Below, in pieces: positions 26,768 through 36,913 of a stretch of DNA of 64,000 nt (position 1 is the stretch's first letter; each line of letters opens with the position of its first letter). The translations under genes were made by a program, and so were the position numbers. Source of the DNA: Croceibacterium_A sp039927815 (lineage in GTDB: Bacteria > Pseudomonadota > Alphaproteobacteria > Sphingomonadales > Sphingomonadaceae). The notes below the pieces were generated by a model, which saw only the letters and a program-made list of their open reading frames with translations, had not been told where the DNA came from and made no database searches. The DNA lies in assembly GCA_039927815.1 (NCBI GenBank), contig JBDSUJ010000034.1, positions 8,520 through 72,519 on the forward strand, written 5' to 3'.

Positions 26768-27661
26768 ATGCTCGACGGCAAGGTAATGATAACTGTCGCC
26801 CTCAATGGAGGGATGCAGCAGGACCGTGATGGAGCAGTGGTACCCAAGCAGCCGGATGAAATCGGCGAAGCCGCCGCGCGATGCTGGGAGGCGGGCGCTT
26901 GTGTCGTGCATGTTCACGCCCGCGGTCCGGACGGTAAGAACAGCGGCGACAAGGGCATTTACGCGGAGATAATCCGGCAGATCAGGGCGCGCAGCCCGAT
27001 CCTGATCCAGACAACGAACGGCATAGGGGTGCGCCGCGATCCGGAATCAGGCCAGTTCATCTGGCCGAGCGACAAGGAACGCCTCGGCCTACTCGAGATC
27101 GAGCCGCAGCAGGACTTGTTCGGCATTGCGGGCGGCTCGGCCGACTTTCACAATCCCGAAGGCGGTTATCCCGCAGAGACCCCGTACGTGAATTCGCCGC
27201 AATTGCTCCGGCGGACCATCGAGGCTGTCTATGCCAAAGGCTCTGCCCTCGAATACGAAATCGTCGAGGCCAGTTCGCTGCACCGGCTGATGCGCTATGC
27301 CGATGAAGGGTTGTTCGACCGCCATCGCAATAACATCTGGCTCCTCCATGGCGGCGGATTCGGCGCGACGCCGCCGGTCGCCCGCAACGTCATCTTCAAC
27401 ATCGATGAGGGCCTGCGCATGTTTCCGCAGGCGATCTGGGGCGTTACCGCCACGGGGCGCGACATGTTCCGAATTGCCACGCTCGGTCTGGCGATGGGCT
27501 GTGATCTGGTGCGGGTCGGGTTCGAGGACGGGATCCACTTGCCCGATGGCACCGCCGCGCGCGACAATGCCGAAATGGTTCGGGCCGCGGTCACCATCGC
27601 CGCGCTCTACGGACTCACCCCCGCAAGCGTTCCCGAGGCGCGCGTCCGGTTCGGGTTGTGA
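26768..27661 (+). CDS. BKACE family beta-keto acid cleavage enzyme (DUF849)
   Basis: 297 residues from the ATG at 26768 (AAGGGA upstream). Motifs: MITVALNGG, ACVVHVHARGPDG (the HxH zinc ligands), IQTTNGIG, EYEIVEAS, WLLHGGGFGATPP, WGVTATGRDM and LVRVGFEDGI (the usual glutamate of the zinc site). BKACE enzymes condense a beta-keto acid with acetyl-CoA and release acetoacetate plus a new acyl-CoA, via the 3-keto-5-aminohexanoate cleavage mechanism. The substrate here is unknown. The stop overlaps the MFS start (GTGA). Confidence 0.9.
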   Translation: MLDGKVMITVALNGGMQQDRDGAVVPKQPDEIGEAAARCWEAGACVVHVHARGPDGKNSGDKGIYAEIIRQIRARSPILIQTTNGIGVRRDPESGQFIWPSDKERLGLLEIEPQQDLFGIAGGSADFHNPEGGYPAETPYVNSPQLLRRTIEAVYAKGSALEYEIVEASSLHRLMRYADEGLFDRHRNNIWLLHGGGFGATPPVARNVIFNIDEGLRMFPQAIWGVTATGRDMFRIATLGLAMGCDLVRVGFEDGIHLPDGTAARDNAEMVRAAVTIAALYGLTPASVPEARVRFGL

Positions 27662-28902
27662 ACGATACCGTGAACCTGCGGGCCAAGGCACGGGCGACGA
27701 TAGCGGTCTGCACCGCGATTTATTTGCTCGACGGCCTGATTCATACGATCCTTGGTCCGCTCGCGCCCGACATCGCGCGCTCGCTTTCGCTCGGCAAGGC
27801 AGAGCTCGGCCCGATCTTTTCCTCAAACCTGATCGGTCAATGCATCGGCCTGGTGGTGTTCCCGCCGATTGCGGATCGCATCGGGCATCGGCTCACGATT
27901 GCGCTGGCAGTACTAGGCTTCGCGGTGGGCCAAAGCGCCAGCGCGCTGGCCGAGGGCGGTACCAGCTTGTTTGCGCTTCGCTTGGCGACAGGAGTGTTTT
28001 TGGGTGGATGCCTGCCAAGCTGCCTGGCGCTGGTCACGCAGGCCACCGACCCGGCGCGACGCGGGTTGTCTGTCCTGATTTTGTTCACCGGTTACGGACT
28101 TGGCGCAGCGATCGCCGGAGCGGTGGCCGCGGGTTTCGCGCTCTACGGCGGCTGGCGCATGAGCATGATCGCGGTCGGCGCGGTCTCGTTTGTCGCGGCT
28201 GCGGCGGCCTGGCTTGCCTTGCCTGACGGCCGGGCCGAGTCCGAGCCGGCGCTGGTGCACGGCGCCTTTTTCAAACTCCTCGCATCGGACTTTCGCGTCG
28301 GTACGATTCTGCTGTGGCTCATTTTCGCATCCATGCTGACGATCAGCTATTGCCTCAATTCGTGGCTGCCGATCATGCTGGTGGAGGCCGGGCACAGCGA
28401 ATCGTTCGCCGCGCTTTCGATCACGATTTTTGGCTTTGGGGGCGCGATCGCGGCACTCCTGGTCGGGCTGCTGATCGACCGCCACGGTGCAATTCCCGTC
28501 CTGATCGGCTTTACCGCCGCGGCGGCGGCAACGCTGTTCGCCATCGGTCAGATGCTGACAACCGCATCGGCACCGGCGCTGATTGCAATGCTCAGCGCCG
28601 CCGGCTTCTTCAGCCTGGGCGCCTATGGCGGGGTCAACGTCGTGCTCGCCGATTTCTATCCGCAAGGCGTGCGTGCAACCGGCATCGGGTGGGCCAAGAG
28701 CGTCGGCCGGCTGGGTACCGTGATCGCGCCGATCCTGATCGGTTTCGCGCTCGCGGCCGGTGTCGCGGGTTCGTTCGTTATCTCGTTGTTCGCGATCCCT
28801 GCACTTGTGACGGGTGTGGCGCTTGCGGCCATCTCGACAACCCGGCCGTGGCGCAGTCGACCGGCAACGGGCAGGCGGGCAAGAGCCGCTCCCTCGATCT
28901 AA
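27658..28902 (+). CDS. MFS transporter, aromatic acid:H+ symporter-like
   Basis: 414 residues, GTG start overlapping the BKACE stop, 12 predicted membrane segments. DGLIHTILGPLAPDIARSLS in helix 1 and IADRIGHRLTIA in loop 2-3 fit the AAHS type (the acidic residue in helix 1 is characteristic), as do YCLNSWLPIMLVEAG and the FYPQGVRATGIGWAKSVGRL motif in the second half. It probably imports an aromatic acid or a breakdown product for the BKACE enzyme. The stop overlaps the convergent amidohydrolase stop. Confidence 0.88.
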   Translation: MNDTVNLRAKARATIAVCTAIYLLDGLIHTILGPLAPDIARSLSLGKAELGPIFSSNLIGQCIGLVVFPPIADRIGHRLTIALAVLGFAVGQSASALAEGGTSLFALRLATGVFLGGCLPSCLALVTQATDPARRGLSVLILFTGYGLGAAIAGAVAAGFALYGGWRMSMIAVGAVSFVAAAAAWLALPDGRAESEPALVHGAFFKLLASDFRVGTILLWLIFASMLTISYCLNSWLPIMLVEAGHSESFAALSITIFGFGGAIAALLVGLLIDRHGAIPVLIGFTAAAAATLFAIGQMLTTASAPALIAMLSAAGFFSLGAYGGVNVVLADFYPQGVRATGIGWAKSVGRLGTVIAPILIGFALAAGVAGSFVISLFAIPALVTGVALAAISTTRPWRSRPATGRRARAAPSI

Positions 28903-29922
28903 ATCCGCAGCAAACGCGCCGCGTTGCCGTATTCGATCGCGGCGAGCGCCTCCGGTGCAAGTCGCAGCCGGGCAAGAGCGGCGCGCGACGCGGCCAGGGT
29001 GCCCCACGGGAAGTCGGTGCCATAAAGGACGGCGCCTTCGGGCAGCCAGGTCCGCAGGGCGGCCATGGCGGGCGGACTGGTGACGCTCGCCGTGTCGACG
29101 TAAATCTTTGCCAGCGCCGCAGCGGCTCCTTCGGGAACCCGCGCGCCGAGTTCGCGATTGACGAAGCCCATCGCGATCACCCGCTCGGCCACCATCGGGA
29201 AAATCCCGCCGCCGTGGGAAAAAGTGAACCGCACCGACGGGCTTCGGCTCAATGTTCCTGACCACAACAGGCTGGCGATGGTCCGCCCGGTATCGACTAG
29301 GAACTCGATCAGCGGAGTCGCGACGTCGCGCACCAACCCGGCGCAACAGGGCGCGTTTGGTGGGGTGGACGTAAACCGCGATCTTGCGGCGTTCAAGCCA
29401 TTCGAACAGCGGGCGGAACTCCGGTTCTCCCAGGTACCGGCCGCCGTAATTGGTCAAAACGCCCACTCCACACGCGCCGTCGAGCGCCAGCGCTCGCTCG
29501 GCTTCTCGGATGGCACCGTCGACGTCGGGCAGCGGCAACGCGGCGAAAAAGCGAAAGCGGCCCGGGTGCGACTTGCCGAGCGCGGCGGCGTAGTCGTTGC
29601 AGTCACGCGCGACACTCCGCGCCTGGGCGTCATCACCAAAATGGACGCCGGGCGAAGAGATCGACAGTACCGCCGTGCGCACCCCGGCTTCGTCCATTGC
29701 CGCGAGCGATGCTTCGGGAGCCCACGCCAGTACCGCGCCGACGCCGGTCGCGAACATGTCGAGCCAGGATTTGGCAAGCGGTTTGTAAAACGGCGGCAGG
29801 AAATGATGGTGGACGTCGATGGCCGGGGTAGCGGGCGCTGGCGCATCTTCGGCGCGGACCGGGGCTCCCACCGTCAGCGTCGCGGCCGTCCCGGCAAGCA
29901 TGCTTCTGCGCGTACAAATCAC
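28899..29922 (-). pseudogene. Amidohydrolase-2 family decarboxylase-like gene, split by a frameshift
   Basis: The N-terminal part (start 29922) reads a Tat-like signal (TRRSMLAG), then IDVHHHFLPPFY, VRTAVLSISSPG, RFRFFAALPLPD, and GVLTNYGGRYLGEP to VYVHPTK. The rest of the family pattern is in another frame (start as seen at 29396): NAPCCAGLVRDVATPLIEFL, FTFSHGGGIFPMVAERV, and VLYGTDFPWG to the stop at 28899. Removing one base from the TTT run at 29356-29358 joins HPT to NAPCC and gives one protein of about 340 residues with all metal ligands (HxH, H, H, D). It is either a recent pseudogene or a sequencing error. Related enzymes are ACMSD-like decarboxylases or hydrolases. Confidence 0.8.
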
Positions 29923-30028
29923 GAACCAAACATCCAGGCAGCCATCGGCGCTATCCCATTTATTCTCTTATGCAGGAATTTTATCGGCGAAACCGGCCGG
30001 GCGTGCAATAGGCGAGCGCGGAGGAAAC

Positions 30029-31294
30029 ATGAGCCCGAACGGTAACGGACCCGCTGGCGATTTCGCTGATGTCGCTAGCGGAGAATTCGCGCGCGGATGG
30101 AAAGTCCTCGGCGGCGCGTCGTTCGGAGTCGGCCTCGGCATCGCCGGCCTGCTGACTTACAACTTGGGGCTGTTCACGACCGACTTGGGAAACGAGATCG
30201 GCTTGCGTCCTTCGACTTACGGCGCAGCGCTCCTTGGCCTCAACGTGGCGTTGGCGTTCGCCATGCCCGTGGTCGGGCGCATCGTCGATCGTGTAGGTTC
30301 GCGAGCCGCCGCCGCTGTGGGCGCGGCAATGCTGTCCGGCGGCTTCCTCGCGCTGTCCCGGGTCCAGTCGGTGACCGGCTATGTGGCGGTGCTGATCCTG
30401 ATCGGATTCCTCGCCAGCTTATCCTCGCCCGTCGCCCATACGCGGGCGGTGGCCGAAAGGTTCACGCAACGCCGCGGCCTGGCGCTTGGCATCACGCAAG
30501 TTGGGATCGGCCTTGCGGCCGCGTTGGTGCCCCCCATTGTCGCGGCTCAGATTGGTAGCGGCGGCTGGCGCAGCGGTTTTTTGCTCCTCGCGGGGCTCGC
30601 CGCCGCCGGCGTCGTCCCGGCGGTCCTGGGCTTGCCGGGCAAGAGAGCGGGCATCCACCGTGATCAGGGTGCACGCGAAGAGGTGGTTGCTTCACCGTGG
30701 TCGTCCCCGACCTTTCGCCTGCAACTCGCCGCCTTCACAGCAATGTCGCTCGCCTTCATCGGAATCATCGCACACTTCGTGCCGATGCTGCGAGCCAGCG
30801 GGTTGTCACTGGTCGCGGCGGGGGCGCTGGCCGGGATGATCGGTTTGTCGGTGATCGTCACCCGCCTGGTCGTCGGGTGGCTCGCGGACCGGGTTGAGCC
30901 GGCGTGGCTGGGCGCCGTGAGTTGTGGAATCTGCGCGGCGGGAGCGACCGCCCTGGGGCTCGGGGGCGCCCGCCTGGCGTTGCCCGCCGCACTGGCCCTG
31001 GGATGTGCCATCGGGGCCGAGGCCGACCTTATCGGCATCCTGACAGCCAGAAACTTCCCGTTGCGTGGCTATAGTCGCGCTTACTCCGCACAATATAGCG
31101 CCTTCACGCTGGCCGCCGGGGTCAGCCCTTTGCTGGTCGGCGTGATGGCTGAGGCTACGGGGAGCTACCGTATTCCGCTGCTCGCTAGCGCTGCCTTGTT
31201 GACGCTCCCGATCGTACTCTTTGTCCTCCTTGCGCGGCAACGCGGCACCCCGCCGGCTGGCAATTTCGCGGATCCGCAATCCCCCACCAAATAA
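30029..31294 (+). CDS. MFS transporter, monocarboxylate/oxalate-formate type
   Basis: 421 residues from the ATG at 30029, preceded by GGAGGAAAC. 12 membrane segments. GLLTYNLGLFTTDLGNEIGL, AMPVVGRIVDRVGSRAAAAV, RAVAERFTQRRGLALGITQV and AHFVPMLRASGLSLVAAGAL resemble the OFA/MCT-like branch of the superfamily. It is divergent from the frameshifted amidohydrolase (106-base gap) and is followed 66 bases later by TBDR-3, so it may carry the same or a related compound over the inner membrane. Confidence 0.87.
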   Translation: MSPNGNGPAGDFADVASGEFARGWKVLGGASFGVGLGIAGLLTYNLGLFTTDLGNEIGLRPSTYGAALLGLNVALAFAMPVVGRIVDRVGSRAAAAVGAAMLSGGFLALSRVQSVTGYVAVLILIGFLASLSSPVAHTRAVAERFTQRRGLALGITQVGIGLAAALVPPIVAAQIGSGGWRSGFLLLAGLAAAGVVPAVLGLPGKRAGIHRDQGAREEVVASPWSSPTFRLQLAAFTAMSLAFIGIIAHFVPMLRASGLSLVAAGALAGMIGLSVIVTRLVVGWLADRVEPAWLGAVSCGICAAGATALGLGGARLALPAALALGCAIGAEADLIGILTARNFPLRGYSRAYSAQYSAFTLAAGVSPLLVGVMAEATGSYRIPLLASAALLTLPIVLFVLLARQRGTPPAGNFADPQSPTK

Positions 31295-31306
31295 TTCTTG
31301 ATGCCC

Positions 31307-31320
31307 GGAATAAATATTCC
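31307..31320. promoter_or_regulatory. 14-base inverted repeat upstream of TBDR-3
   Basis: GGAATA-AA-TATTCC is a perfect inverted repeat with 6-base arms in the short gap between the MFS stop (31294) and the receptor start. It is AT-rich and well placed for a repressor site or part of a promoter for the receptor. The cognate regulator is unknown; none lies directly beside it. Confidence 0.4.
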
Positions 31321-31360
31321 TATCGTCGATAATTATAAGAAGAGGCGTGGGGAGATGGAG

Positions 31361-33859
31361 ATGGGCAGGAAGCTATTCCTAGGTGTGTCCGCGGCGGCGC
31401 TGATGTGTCCGCTGCATGCTCTGGCGCAAGACGCGGCGCCCGTACCGCAAAGCACGCCGCAAGCGAATTCACCCAACGGGGCCGCCGTGCCCACGGCAAG
31501 CCCGCAGGCAGAGGGCGAACTGGGCGAGATTGTCGTGACCGCGCAGCGGGTTGAGGAAAGCAGCCAGCGCGCGCCAATCGCGCTCGACGTGATTTCCCCC
31601 GAGGAGCTGGTGCGCCAGAACGTGATCCGCGCGGAGGATTTGTCCCGCACGAGTACCGCCCTGTCCGCCACGGGCAGCACGGGCGGGCCGACAACGGTGT
31701 TTTTCGTCCGGGGCGTCGGCAATGCGACCGTCAACGCCTATTCCGATCCGGCGATCTCGTTCAATTACGACGGCGTCTATATCGGCAGGCCCAGTTCGAC
31801 CTCGGGCGTGTTCTATGATCTGCAGCGCGTCGAGATTCTCAAAGGTCCGCAAGGGACGCTTTACGGCCGCAACGCCACTGGCGGCGCGATCAACGTTATC
31901 CCCAACCGTCCCAAGCTGGGCGCCACTTCGTACGAGCTCTCGATCGGGTACGGGAACTACAACTGGCTGACCGGGCAAGTGGCAGTCAACGCGCCGCTCG
32001 GTGACAAGGTGGCTGTGCGCCTGGCCGGCTCGATCTCAAGTCGCGATGGTATACAGAGTGACGGAACCGGCAAGCAGCGTGAATACGCCGGTCGCATCCA
32101 GATCTATGCCGAACCGACCGACCGCCTCAGCTTGCGCCTGGCCGGCGATGCTTCGCACCAGGGCGGCAGCAGCCTCAGCGGCTTCTATCTCGGGAAGGTC
32201 GATCCCACCTTCGGCCCGACCGGGTTCGCCGGATACAACTTTACGCCTATCGGCTTCTCCGCCCAGCAAGGACAGTTTGATCCGGCTTCGCAGGCGCTGC
32301 TCGCTTCGCGATTCGTTTCACAGGCAGGCCGGGCCGGCCAAGTCATCGACGGAATCCCGTTCAACGATGACGACTACTGGGGCGTCACGGCGGAACTCAA
32401 TTATCAGACCGACGCGGGCACGCTCACAGTCCAGCCTGCGTACCGAGAGGCGCAGCTCGCCTATCAGTTTAACGGCGTATTCCGCGGGGCGTTCTCGGCC
32501 GAGAAGGACAAACAAACCAGCGTCGAGGCCCGGTGGGCGGGCGATATCGGCAATGCGATCGATTATCTGATCGGGGGCATCTATTTCGACGAGAAGATCG
32601 CCGCCACCGCGCGCTACAACCAGCACACGCTGACACCGTACCAGAATTTCTCCACCAGCACGGAATCGTGGGCCGGGTTCGGCAAGGTCACCGCGCACTT
32701 GACCGATCAGCTGAGCCTGACAGCGGCGGGCCGCTACACCTCGGACAGGAAGAGATTCGACGGCACGTCCAACGTCTATATCCTGTTCTGCGGCAATCCC
32801 GCTCCTCCGCAGGATTTCTGTCCCACACTGCCGTTCGTCCCGGTGCTCGATACCGAACAGCAGTTCGTCGATTTCTACACTTCGCGCGGTATTCCGATCA
32901 CTCCGGTGCCGTTGTTCGTGCTGCCGCCGTTTGCCGGTGGATCGCAAACCGCGCCGTTCGTCTTGCGCTCACCCATCGTGATCAACTCGGGAATCAAAAA
33001 CGAGAAGTTCACCTATCGACTAGCCGCGCAGTACGACGTCACGCCGCGCAACATGTTCTATGCCAGCTTTGAAACTGGCTACCATGCCGGCGGCTTCTCG
33101 TTCGCGCGCGGCGTGGAAAGCTATTTGCCCGAGACGATCGAAGCCTACACCCTGGGCAGCAAAAACCGGTTTTTCGGCAATACCCTGCAGGTCAACCTCG
33201 AAGCGTTCTGGTGGAAATACAAGAACCAGCAGTTCAGCCAGTTCGGCTATGACCTGGGCAACCCTCCGGCGACCGTGTTCCTCACCCGCAATATTGGCGA
33301 TAGCACGATCAAGGGCCTGGATTTCGACATCGACTTCAAGCCGATGCGCAACACGCTGTTGTCCGCCTCGGTCCAATACCTCGACTCGGTCTACGACAGC
33401 TTCACGTACTTCGTCCCCAACCAGGGCCTGCCGCCCGTTTCCACGTGCGCCTTTGCGCCCATCACCCAGACCGTGAACGGGGCTGTCCTGGCGCTGTATA
33501 AGATCGACTGTTCGGGCAAGCGGGCGTTCAATTCGCCGCGCTGGTCATTTATCCTCAATGCCGAGCAGACCATACCGCTCAACGACTTCCAGATCGTGCT
33601 CCAGGCCGGCACCCGCTATCGCAGCTCGAGCTATTCGACGGCCGACTACCTGCCGTATCTGCAAGCGAAAGCGAATTTCGTCAGCGACGCCTCGATCACT
33701 TTCAGCGACAATGATGGCGGCAGGTTCGTGAGCGTGTACGTGCGCAATATCGAGGACAGCCAGCGGCAGCTGGGCGGGACCATCAATACCGCGAACCTGG
33801 TCGTCTCCGCGGTCGAACAGCCGCGGACTTACGGTGTACGCATCGGCGGCAAGTTCTAG
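31361..33859 (+). CDS. TonB-dependent receptor (TBDR-3)
   Basis: 832 residues from 31361, chosen because GGGGAG lies 6 bases before it; the ATG at 31355 is a possible alternative with AGAGG 9 bases before it. Signal peptide MGRKLFLGVSAAALMCPLHA ending LAQ. EIVVTAQRVEESSQ (TonB box and plug), NPIALDV-like APIALDVISPEEL, VEILKGPQGTLYGRNATGGA, INV, then barrel strands ending VRIGGKF. It is of the same receptor class as TBDR-1 and TBDR-4. It precedes the ring-cleavage genes by 44 bases, so the receptor may belong to that operon. Confidence 0.93.
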   Translation: MGRKLFLGVSAAALMCPLHALAQDAAPVPQSTPQANSPNGAAVPTASPQAEGELGEIVVTAQRVEESSQRAPIALDVISPEELVRQNVIRAEDLSRTSTALSATGSTGGPTTVFFVRGVGNATVNAYSDPAISFNYDGVYIGRPSSTSGVFYDLQRVEILKGPQGTLYGRNATGGAINVIPNRPKLGATSYELSIGYGNYNWLTGQVAVNAPLGDKVAVRLAGSISSRDGIQSDGTGKQREYAGRIQIYAEPTDRLSLRLAGDASHQGGSSLSGFYLGKVDPTFGPTGFAGYNFTPIGFSAQQGQFDPASQALLASRFVSQAGRAGQVIDGIPFNDDDYWGVTAELNYQTDAGTLTVQPAYREAQLAYQFNGVFRGAFSAEKDKQTSVEARWAGDIGNAIDYLIGGIYFDEKIAATARYNQHTLTPYQNFSTSTESWAGFGKVTAHLTDQLSLTAAGRYTSDRKRFDGTSNVYILFCGNPAPPQDFCPTLPFVPVLDTEQQFVDFYTSRGIPITPVPLFVLPPFAGGSQTAPFVLRSPIVINSGIKNEKFTYRLAAQYDVTPRNMFYASFETGYHAGGFSFARGVESYLPETIEAYTLGSKNRFFGNTLQVNLEAFWWKYKNQQFSQFGYDLGNPPATVFLTRNIGDSTIKGLDFDIDFKPMRNTLLSASVQYLDSVYDSFTYFVPNQGLPPVSTCAFAPITQTVNGAVLALYKIDCSGKRAFNSPRWSFILNAEQTIPLNDFQIVLQAGTRYRSSSYSTADYLPYLQAKANFVSDASITFSDNDGGRFVSVYVRNIEDSQRQLGGTINTANLVVSAVEQPRTYGVRIGGKF

Positions 33860-33903
33860 CCGCACCGCGGCGCATACAAACTGATCGGACGGAGAGAAAA
33901 AGC

Positions 33904-34812
33904 ATGTCGGCGAGAGTGAACGATCTCCACTACGTGGGACTGGCGGTGCCCGATTTGGCCGCCGAGCGCGAGTTCTTCGCCGATACGTGGGGGCTGGTGG
34001 AAGTCGGCGAGCAGGATGGGAAAGTCTATTTCGCCGCGGAAGGGTCTCCTCATCCCTTCGTCATCCGCTTACGCCAGGATGAGGAGAAGAAGACTGACCT
34101 GATCGGATTCTCGGCCGAATCGAGAGACGATGTCATCGCGCTGTTCGCGCAAGTGAAGGCGGCCGGCGCCAGGATCATTTCCGACCCCGCACCCGCTGAA
34201 GGGCCCGCCGGCGGCTATGCGTTTCGGTTCTTTGATCCCGACGGCCGTGCGATCGAAGTGATCTGCGATACCCAAAAGCGCCAGCATCGCGCCTTGGCAC
34301 GGGGGGAAGCTATTCCGATCGGACTTAGCCATGTCGTCCTCCACTCCCCTGACATCGGCAAGCTTGAGACCTTCTATCGCGAGGCGTTGGGCTTCCGCCT
34401 GTCGGATTGGATCGGGCAGTTCATGGTCTTTCTGCGCTGCAATTCGGTGCACCACCGGCTGGCGATCCTGCCCGGACCCCCGGCGCTCAACCACGTGGCC
34501 TTTGACGTGAGTTCGGTCGACGAGTTGATGCGCGGGCTCGCGCGGTTGACCGAGAAGGGTGTCAAGCTGTCGTGGGGGCCCGGTCGCCACACCGCGGGCA
34601 ACAACACCTTCACTTATTATCTGACGCCGAATGGAAATGCAGTCGAATATACTTCGGATCTCGAAGACGTAGATGACGAGAATTGGGTGCCACAAACTTA
34701 TGAGGCGACTCCGGCGATTACCGACCAGTGGGGAACCGGCCGGATCATCACCGGAAACGTGCCCCATGCCGAGATGACGCCCGACAAGGGCCTGTGGCAA
34801 GTGCCGGTCTGA
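33904..34812 (+). CDS. Two-domain VOC protein, extradiol dioxygenase-like
   Basis: 302 residues with a duplicated vicinal-oxygen-chelate fold: about 1-135 and 138-290. The second domain carries the metal-ligand pattern of type I extradiol dioxygenases: His in LSHVVLHSPD, His in LNHVAFDVSSVDEL and Glu in GNAVEYTSD. TYYLTPNGNAVEY and FRFFDPDGRAIEV repeat between the domains. Such enzymes open catechol-like rings next to the diol using Fe(II). A GGAGAG ribosome site precedes the ATG. It is followed by an FAD monooxygenase that could make its diol substrate. Lyase or isomerase chemistry cannot be excluded. Confidence 0.85.
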   Translation: MSARVNDLHYVGLAVPDLAAEREFFADTWGLVEVGEQDGKVYFAAEGSPHPFVIRLRQDEEKKTDLIGFSAESRDDVIALFAQVKAAGARIISDPAPAEGPAGGYAFRFFDPDGRAIEVICDTQKRQHRALARGEAIPIGLSHVVLHSPDIGKLETFYREALGFRLSDWIGQFMVFLRCNSVHHRLAILPGPPALNHVAFDVSSVDELMRGLARLTEKGVKLSWGPGRHTAGNNTFTYYLTPNGNAVEYTSDLEDVDDENWVPQTYEATPAITDQWGTGRIITGNVPHAEMTPDKGLWQVPV

Positions 34813-34820
34813 GCGAGCGC

Positions 34821-35939
34821 ATGATCGCAAAAGCTTTGGTGGTCGGCGGCGGCGTCGGCGGAATGAGCGCGGCCCTGGCCCTTGCGCGTAGCGGCGTTGA
34901 GGTAGAGCTCGCCGATGCCGATCCGCAGTGGCGCTCCTATGGCGCTGGCATCAGCGTAACCGGGCTGTCGCTGCGGGCGTTCGACGACCTCGGGCTGCTG
35001 GGCGAAGTACGCGAGAAGGGCTTCGTCGGCGCGGGCATTCGCCTGCGCAACGTCGGCGGCGGTTTGATCATGGAGAGCCCGCCTGTCGCCGCCGATGCGC
35101 TTCCGATATCGCGGAGCGGCGGGATCATGCGCCCGGTCCTGCACGACATCATGTCACGGCGCGTGCGGGCTAGCGGGATAGCCGTCACACTTGGCGCCGA
35201 AGTCTCGCGCTTCGAGCAGGACGCGAACGGCGTAGCTGTCGAATTCCCCGGCGGCCGCACGGAGCGTTATGACCTCCTTGTTGCCGCAGACGGCATTTTC
35301 TCCAAGATCCGCCAGCAGCTGTTTCCCGTGGCGCCCGCGCCGCAGTTCACCGGCCAGGGATGCTGGCGGATAGTGGCGGACCGCCCGGCGGGAGTCGATC
35401 GCCCCGAAATGTTTTTGGGTGGGCCGGTCAAGCTCGGCTTCAACCCGGTCTCACGCGACAAGATGTACGCCTTTATCCTCGAGCACGTGCCCAGCAATCC
35501 GCGATACAGCGCGGAAGAGCAGCTCGGTCACGTGGCGGACTTGCTCGCCCCATTCGGCGGCTACGTCGCTCAGGTCCGTGAGCAGCTCGGGGAGAACTCG
35601 ATGGTCAATTACCGGCCGCTCGAGTGGGTCTTGCTGCCCGCTCCGTGGCATCGCGGCCGGGTCGTCCTGATCGGCGACGCGGTCCATGCCACCACGCCGC
35701 ATATGGCGTCGGGCGCCGGGATGGCGGTCGAGGACGGACTGGTGCTCGCCGAGGAATTGGCGGCCAACGACGATCTCGAGCAGGCGCTCATCGCCTTCAC
35801 GGCGCGCCGGTTCGAACGCGCCCGGATGGTGGTCGAGAACTCGGTCCGCATCGGCGAGATCGAGATGGCGGGCGGCAACCAGATGGATGCCAACGCGATG
35901 CTGGGCGATACGATGCACAAACTCCAGCAGCCGTACTGA
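34821..35939 (+). CDS. FAD-dependent aromatic monooxygenase (copy 1)
   Basis: 372 residues. FAD-binding features: N-terminal ALVVGGGVGGMSAALAL (GxGxxG), VAADGIFSKIRQ (the DG motif) and VVLIGDAVHATTPHMASGAG (the GD motif), as in salicylate or 6-hydroxynicotinate hydroxylases. Cytoplasmic; uses NAD(P)H and O2 to hydroxylate an aromatic acid, often with decarboxylation. It is paralogous to the gene at 43580 (shared FTGQxxWR and GDAVHATTPH). It lies 8 bases after the VOC gene and 14 before the FAH-family gene, an operon that suggests ring hydroxylation, opening, then hydrolysis. Confidence 0.9.
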   Translation: MIAKALVVGGGVGGMSAALALARSGVEVELADADPQWRSYGAGISVTGLSLRAFDDLGLLGEVREKGFVGAGIRLRNVGGGLIMESPPVAADALPISRSGGIMRPVLHDIMSRRVRASGIAVTLGAEVSRFEQDANGVAVEFPGGRTERYDLLVAADGIFSKIRQQLFPVAPAPQFTGQGCWRIVADRPAGVDRPEMFLGGPVKLGFNPVSRDKMYAFILEHVPSNPRYSAEEQLGHVADLLAPFGGYVAQVREQLGENSMVNYRPLEWVLLPAPWHRGRVVLIGDAVHATTPHMASGAGMAVEDGLVLAEELAANDDLEQALIAFTARRFERARMVVENSVRIGEIEMAGGNQMDANAMLGDTMHKLQQPY

Positions 35940-35953
35940 AGGGGCGAGACGAC

Positions 35954-36909
<956 letters not shown>

Positions 36910-36913
<4 letters not shown>

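Noticed and set aside
27913..28898. Continuation of the amidohydrolase N-terminal frame beyond the family domain (to make 669 residues)
   Set aside because: After HPTK the residues are Arg/Gln-rich and antisense to the MFS gene; the real C-terminal half is in another frame.
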